From Pandoraea anapnoica (GTDB taxonomy: Bacteria; Pseudomonadota; Gammaproteobacteria; Burkholderiales; Burkholderiaceae): a stretch of DNA of 64,000 bases. A program made the translations under genes and the position numbers. This document shows positions 63,662-64,000 of the stretch, one piece after another (positions within the stretch are counted from its first letter, which is position 1; each line of letters opens with the position of its first letter). The notes beneath the pieces were generated by a model, which saw only the letters and a program-made list of their open reading frames with translations, was not told the DNA's origin and searched no databases. The stretch is taken from positions 62,001-126,000 of the forward strand of contig NZ_CABPSP010000004.1 in the NCBI RefSeq assembly GCF_902459765.1, written 5' to 3'.

Positions 63662-64000
63662 TGCAAACCCTGCTCCGACATTGCCATCACCGACGCGATT
63701 TCCCTCTCGCAACCCGCGGTCCGGCGGCTCTGCCCGGTTTGTACGGGCGCGTTTCTGCTGGCGGCCGCCGGGGTGCTTGACGGACGTCGCGCGACGACTC
63801 ACTGGGGGCGCTGCGATGCACTTCAGGCCGCCTAGCCAAACATCGACGTTCAAACGACGCCGATCTTCGTCAATGACGGCAACGTCTGGACGTCGGCAGG
63901 CGTCACGGCAGGCATCGATCTCGCGCTGGCGCTTGTCGAGAGCGACTGCGGCTACGACGTCGCGGCTTCGGTTGCGAAGAAATTGGTGGTTTATCTGAGA
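63662..64000 (+). pseudogene. Decayed GlxA/AraC-type (DJ-1/PfpI) regulator, runs off the window
   Basis: In the frame of base 63737 the sequence reads [32 protein letters not shown], then a TAG stop at 63833-63835, then PIFVNDGNVWTSAGVTAGID and LALALVESDCGYDVAASVAK. This is the conserved nucleophile-elbow-to-linker section of GlxA-family regulators, interrupted by the stop. Upstream about 140 residues that should precede the VCTGAF motif are missing or unrecognisable. The helix-turn-helix part would lie beyond the window. I call it a pseudogene. Confidence 0.75.

Overview
The window is high-GC DNA with tight gene packing, many ATGA/GTGA overlaps and families typical of a Burkholderiales chromosome (PhnF-type phosphonate uptake, several LysR regulators, an MHS-type transporter, Tc and contractile-injection genes). 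A Pandoraea- or Burkholderia-like organism is my inference; no rRNA or tRNA marker is present to fix the taxon. No CRISPR array, insertion sequence, rRNA or tRNA was seen.

Bases 1-14151 (+ strand) are the distal half of an extracellular contractile injection system (eCIS, Afp/PVC-like) operon that begins upstream of the window. In order it encodes an Afp11-like baseplate protein (5' partial), a fibre/adhesin-like protein, a small protein built from a duplicated motif, an Afp12-like baseplate protein, a very long tape-measure protein, an Afp15-like AAA+ ATPase, and a large secreted, membrane-anchored protein with helical repeats and a degenerate GH18-like domain. Neighbouring genes overlap or are 1-2 bases apart. 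Sheath, tube and spike genes must lie upstream.

Bases 14374-31099 are mostly metabolic. They hold a membrane diguanylate cyclase, an isochorismatase-family hydrolase, a LysR-controlled divergent locus (MHS transporter; iron alcohol dehydrogenase, aldehyde dehydrogenase and TauE/SafE exporter) that could oxidise a hydroxyalkanesulfonate or 4-hydroxybutyrate, and a phosphonate uptake block (phnF; phnD-phnC-phnE-hexapeptide transferase) without C-P lyase genes. A 611-aa protein at 27063-28898 carries an N-terminal segment like those I associate with eCIS cargo. A LysR/D-cysteine-desulfhydrase pair follows.

Bases 31166-50640 (- strand) are a Tc (toxin complex) operon transcribed right to left: TcaA-like and TcaB-like proteins (a split TcA), an additional 891-aa protein with Ig-like segments, a TcaC-like TcB, and a TccC-like RHS cocoon protein with an unrecognised 269-aa C-terminal toxin region. 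About 200 bases upstream of tcaA is a perfect 16-bp palindrome of the form CTG-N10-CAG, a lux-box-like site. The eCIS, the candidate cargo and the Tc operon together make this look like an anti-eukaryote (insecticidal type) toxin-delivery region.

Bases 51022-64000 are again general functions: an AraC regulator and PhzF-family protein, periplasmic L-asparaginase, an inositol-monophosphatase-family enzyme, a VOC protein, a malate:quinone oxidoreductase with a twin-arginine signal, an ArsR/quinone-reductase pair with shared palindromic operators, a secreted argininosuccinate-lyase-like protein with a His-to-Asn change, an SDR/LysR divergent pair, a small membrane protein, and a decayed GlxA-type regulator at the right edge.
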